From the NCBI RefSeq assembly GCF_022376445.1, contig NW_025955459.1:1-26343 (forward strand): 26,343 nt of DNA, given 5' to 3'. The notes beneath the pieces were generated by a model. It saw only the letters and a list, made by a program, of their open reading frames with translations. It ran no database searches and was not told the DNA's origin. Positions 25,015 through 26,343 of this stretch are shown piece by piece. Position 1 is the stretch's first letter; each line of letters starts with the position of its first letter. The DNA comes from Fomitopsis serialis (taxonomy: Eukaryota; Basidiomycota; Agaricomycetes; Polyporales; Fomitopsidaceae). Made by a program: the position numbers and the translations under genes.

Positions 25015-26343
25015 TGCTTCCTGCTCGCCCCGCACCCTTCCTCCCTCTGTCCCTTTGTTCTCCTTCTCCTCGCTATCGCTCCCCGTCTCCCTGTCCTCTT
25101 TCTGCTCTCCTCGCTCCGCGTCCTTCGTGGTCCGCTCGGTCCTGCTACTCGGCGCGGGACTTGAACGCGCATCGTTCAAGTCCTGGATCACGCGGCTGCG
25201 TTGCGTGTCGCCAGAGCCGCGGTAGGGGTCGAGGCGCGAGACGAGAGGGGAGAGTCGAGGATCCGGGGAGGAAGGAGGTGGTGATCTGGTACCGTGAAGT
25301 ACCAGGTCGTCGGTCGCCACTGACTGGACTGGCGGCAAGTCAGACAGCCATTCGCGAACGCGAGTTCGCACTCGCGTTGGGGCCCCGCGCGCGTCTGGTT
25401 CGCCAGACGGGCGCTCGAGGTGGCTGCCCAGAGAGTGGGAGTGGTCGAGGACGTGGAGTCGGTGGTGGCGGTCGAGCGCAGTGCGGTGGGCGCTAGCACT
25501 CAGGCCGCTCGCCACGGACCCGTGACGCTCGACGCCCGTAGGGTCGAGCGCGTCGCGCGTCGCGTCGAGCAAGCTGCTCGACAAGGCTCGCACGTCATTC
25601 GACAACGAATATATGCTTTTTGTGTCGCGGCTCATCTCTGAGCACGCGACGGGCGTATCTACACGCGTGGGCTCGTTCCCACTGCACACAGTACTACTGT
25701 AGTACTGTGTGCCTATGCCCTCCCGTGTGCTAATGCGAGTCAGCTCCTGGCGCTGCTCGTTCACTCCGGGCACGAGCTCGACTACGGCTACGTCGTCGAG
25801 CTCGGCGCGCTCACCACTCCTCCGAGTGGTGCCGAACTTCATCGGTTGGCTGGTAGCAGGCGGAGAATCAGTCTCCGGGCGGCTCTGAGCGAGCTCGACG
25901 TTGGGCTCGAGCTGCTCAGCGCGCGGTGCCTGTTCGACCTCACGGTCGGACGGCGCCTGCTCTGTGAGTGCTCCGGCTGAGTCCTCGCGGTGAGAGGACT
26001 CAGTCCGGGTGGTCTTCGTGCGAGAAGACCGACTGCGGCTGCTGGCCTCGGACAGTGCGGCGTCGACCGTTGCCAGCAGGTCGGCCTCGAGTTGCTTGGA
26101 TTCCTCGAGGGCTTTGTTGATCCGCTCTTGACTTGCGGCGAGCTTCGCTCGGACTTCCTCGCGCAACGCCTTCAGCTTGCTGCGGGTCCCACTGTGGGAC
26201 CCGCGGCTGCTTCGCGAAGGTGCGGACGGGGTGTGGTCGACTCGGACATCTTGTCGAGTTGTCGAGTTGGCCAGAATGATCAAATAGCATAGAGTTGTTG
26301 ACGTCGATAGGTAGATATCGAAGTCGAGTTTCGAGGTTGTTGC
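24931..26343 (-). CDS. Open frame with coiled coil and acidic tail, running off the window (hypothetical, partial)
   Basis: The frame is open from 26343, with no stop and no ATG near its 5' end, so the start is outside the window or behind an intron. Near the N-terminus a strongly charged, probably coiled-coil helix (SKLKALREEVRAKLAASQER, INKALEESKQLEADLLATVD) precedes a Ser/Arg run (SSRSRSSRTK). The rest is disordered, with ELDDVAVVELVPG (over hairpin 25773-25804), TREGIGTQYYSSTVCSG (over 25684-25712) and REWLSDLPPVQS. The last part is very acidic and Lys/Glu-rich (ERGEQKEDRETGSDSEEKEN). A coiled coil followed by disordered sequence would fit a retrotransposon Gag, but no zinc knuckle, protease or reverse transcriptase is visible. 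No family assigned. Confidence 0.4.
   Translation of the reverse strand, partial: ATTSKLDFDIYLSTSTTLCYLIILANSTTRQDVRVDHTPSAPSRSSRGSHSGTRSKLKALREEVRAKLAASQERINKALEESKQLEADLLATVDAALSEASSRSRSSRTKTTRTESSHREDSAGALTEQAPSDREVEQAPRAEQLEPNVELAQSRPETDSPPATSQPMKFGTTRRSGERAELDDVAVVELVPGVNEQRQELTRISTREGIGTQYYSSTVCSGNEPTRVDTPVACSEMSRDTKSIYSLSNDVRALSSSLLDATRDALDPTGVERHGSVASGLSASAHRTALDRHHRLHVLDHSHSLGSHLERPSGEPDARGAPTRVRTRVREWLSDLPPVQSVATDDLVLHGTRSPPPSSPDPRLSPLVSRLDPYRGSGDTQRSRVIQDLNDARSSPAPSSRTERTTKDAERGEQKEDRETGSDSEEKENKGTEGGRVRGEQEARARRLDYHRYVLTVRSCIAAPRFPCPR
24945..25160 (-). repeat. Upstream copy of the segmental duplication with purine tract
   Basis: Counterpart of 22820-23003; the polypurine run (minus strand) spans about 25025-25135. 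The paralogous hairpin positions carry GTCGAG/CTCGAC with an 8-nt loop in one copy and CGAGCC/GGCTCG with loop TTCG in the other. Confidence 0.6.
25157..25712. repeat. Hairpin group 6
   Basis: Stems: 25157-25167/25173-25183 (11 bp); 25286-25292/25299-25305 (7 bp, extendable by three pairs with one wobble); 25357-25364/25371-25378 (8 bp, with a competing pairing 25354-25359/25364-25369); 25392-25398/25403-25409 (loop TTCG, outer GCGC/GCGC 25387-25390/25411-25414); 25513-25517/25520-25524; 25526-25533/25543-25550 (8 bp); 25564-25570/25576-25582; 25597-25601/25606-25610; 25684-25695/25701-25712 (12 bp). Confidence 0.87.
25755..26321. repeat. Hairpin group 7
   Basis: Stems: 25755-25760/25772-25777; 25773-25782/25795-25804 (10 bp, inner 25784-25786/25791-25793); 25812-25818/25825-25831; 25861-25866/25872-25877; compound 25885-25890/25914-25919 with 25892-25898/25907-25913 (13 pairs, one bulge); 25935-25939/25944-25948 (loop TCAC); 25977-25986/25994-26003 (10 bp); 26011-26017/26024-26030; 26182-26191/26195-26204 (10 bp, loop CTG); 26304-26309/26316-26321. 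Confidence 0.87.

Larger units (their letters stand above)
20582..26321. repeat. Hairpin-dense region: about 60 short inverted repeats, one per about 100 bp
   Basis: From 20582 to the last visible stem at 26304-26321, short inverted repeats with 6-12 bp perfect stems and mostly 3-8 nt loops recur about every 100 bp. Stem sequences differ, so this is not one repeat family. About two dozen have stems of 8 bp or more. For random sequence of this length and loops of 3-8 nt I would expect roughly 0.5 (6 x 4^-8 x 5700), a few-fold more at high GC. The most common loop on the plus strand is TCGC (GCGA on the minus strand, a GNRA tetraloop); GTAA, GTGA, TTCG, TCAC and TGTA also occur. The genes to the left show only occasional hairpins. 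The region continues past the window edge. Confidence 0.85.

Noticed and set aside
20582..26321. CRISPR array or bacterial-type palindromic element array
   Set aside because: The hairpins have no shared repeat sequence or constant spacer length, and the surrounding genes are eukaryotic with introns.
24931..26343. Retrotransposon Gag
   Set aside because: A coiled coil plus disordered sequence is compatible, but no zinc knuckle, protease, reverse transcriptase or terminal repeat is visible; kept only as a possibility.

Overview
The window looks like nuclear DNA of a mushroom-forming basidiomycete (Agaricomycetes). Genes are broken by many 47-68 nt GT-AG introns, and two families typical of these fungi are present: a DUF6589 protein and a CxC2 zinc cluster of KDZ transposases. 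Species cannot be told from the sequence. No rRNA, tRNA or CRISPR array was recognised.

Layout. 1-979 (+): 3' end of a gene whose protein carries a TAF1-type zinc knuckle. 1023-3804 (-): a nearly complete DUF6589 gene with two one-base deletions. 3805-7217: no supportable gene, one degenerate repeat tract. 7218-9317 (-): a multi-exon gene with three SUMO-interacting-type motifs (VIDLT), two of them in a tandem repeat. 9667-11870 (-): a five-exon gene for a largely disordered Ala/Pro/acidic protein with a basic tail. 12165-17610 (-): an Agaricomycete hypothetical gene cut in two by a 3.19 kb foldback element (12342-15532). The element is flanked by a 9-bp target duplication that falls exactly on three codons of the host gene; the last 56 codons of the gene lie beyond it. 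17611-19345: no gene seen. 19346-20310 (+): a short gene with the CxC2 cluster but no KDZ catalytic domain.

From about 20582 to the window edge lies the most unusual part: some 5.7 kb packed with short, mostly perfect inverted repeats (6-12 bp stems, 3-8 nt loops), about one per 100 bp, all with different stem sequences. They sit inside four minus-strand open frames that encode low-complexity, repeat-containing proteins. Within a 171-bp tandem repeat (about 24669-24937) the paralogous stems differ by two paired changes that keep both pairs, and reading frames appear to be broken by small indels while the stems stay intact. This suggests that the foldback structure, rather than the protein alone, is what is maintained or generated. 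I know of no described system that matches it.

The genes do not form a recognisable pathway. The neighbourhood (DUF6589, CxC2 remnant, foldback insertion, repeat-derived frames, broken genes) is that of a transposon-rich accessory region. Several of the apparent frameshifts are single-base losses, two or three of them beside G or C runs, so sequencing error must be excluded before calling genes dead.
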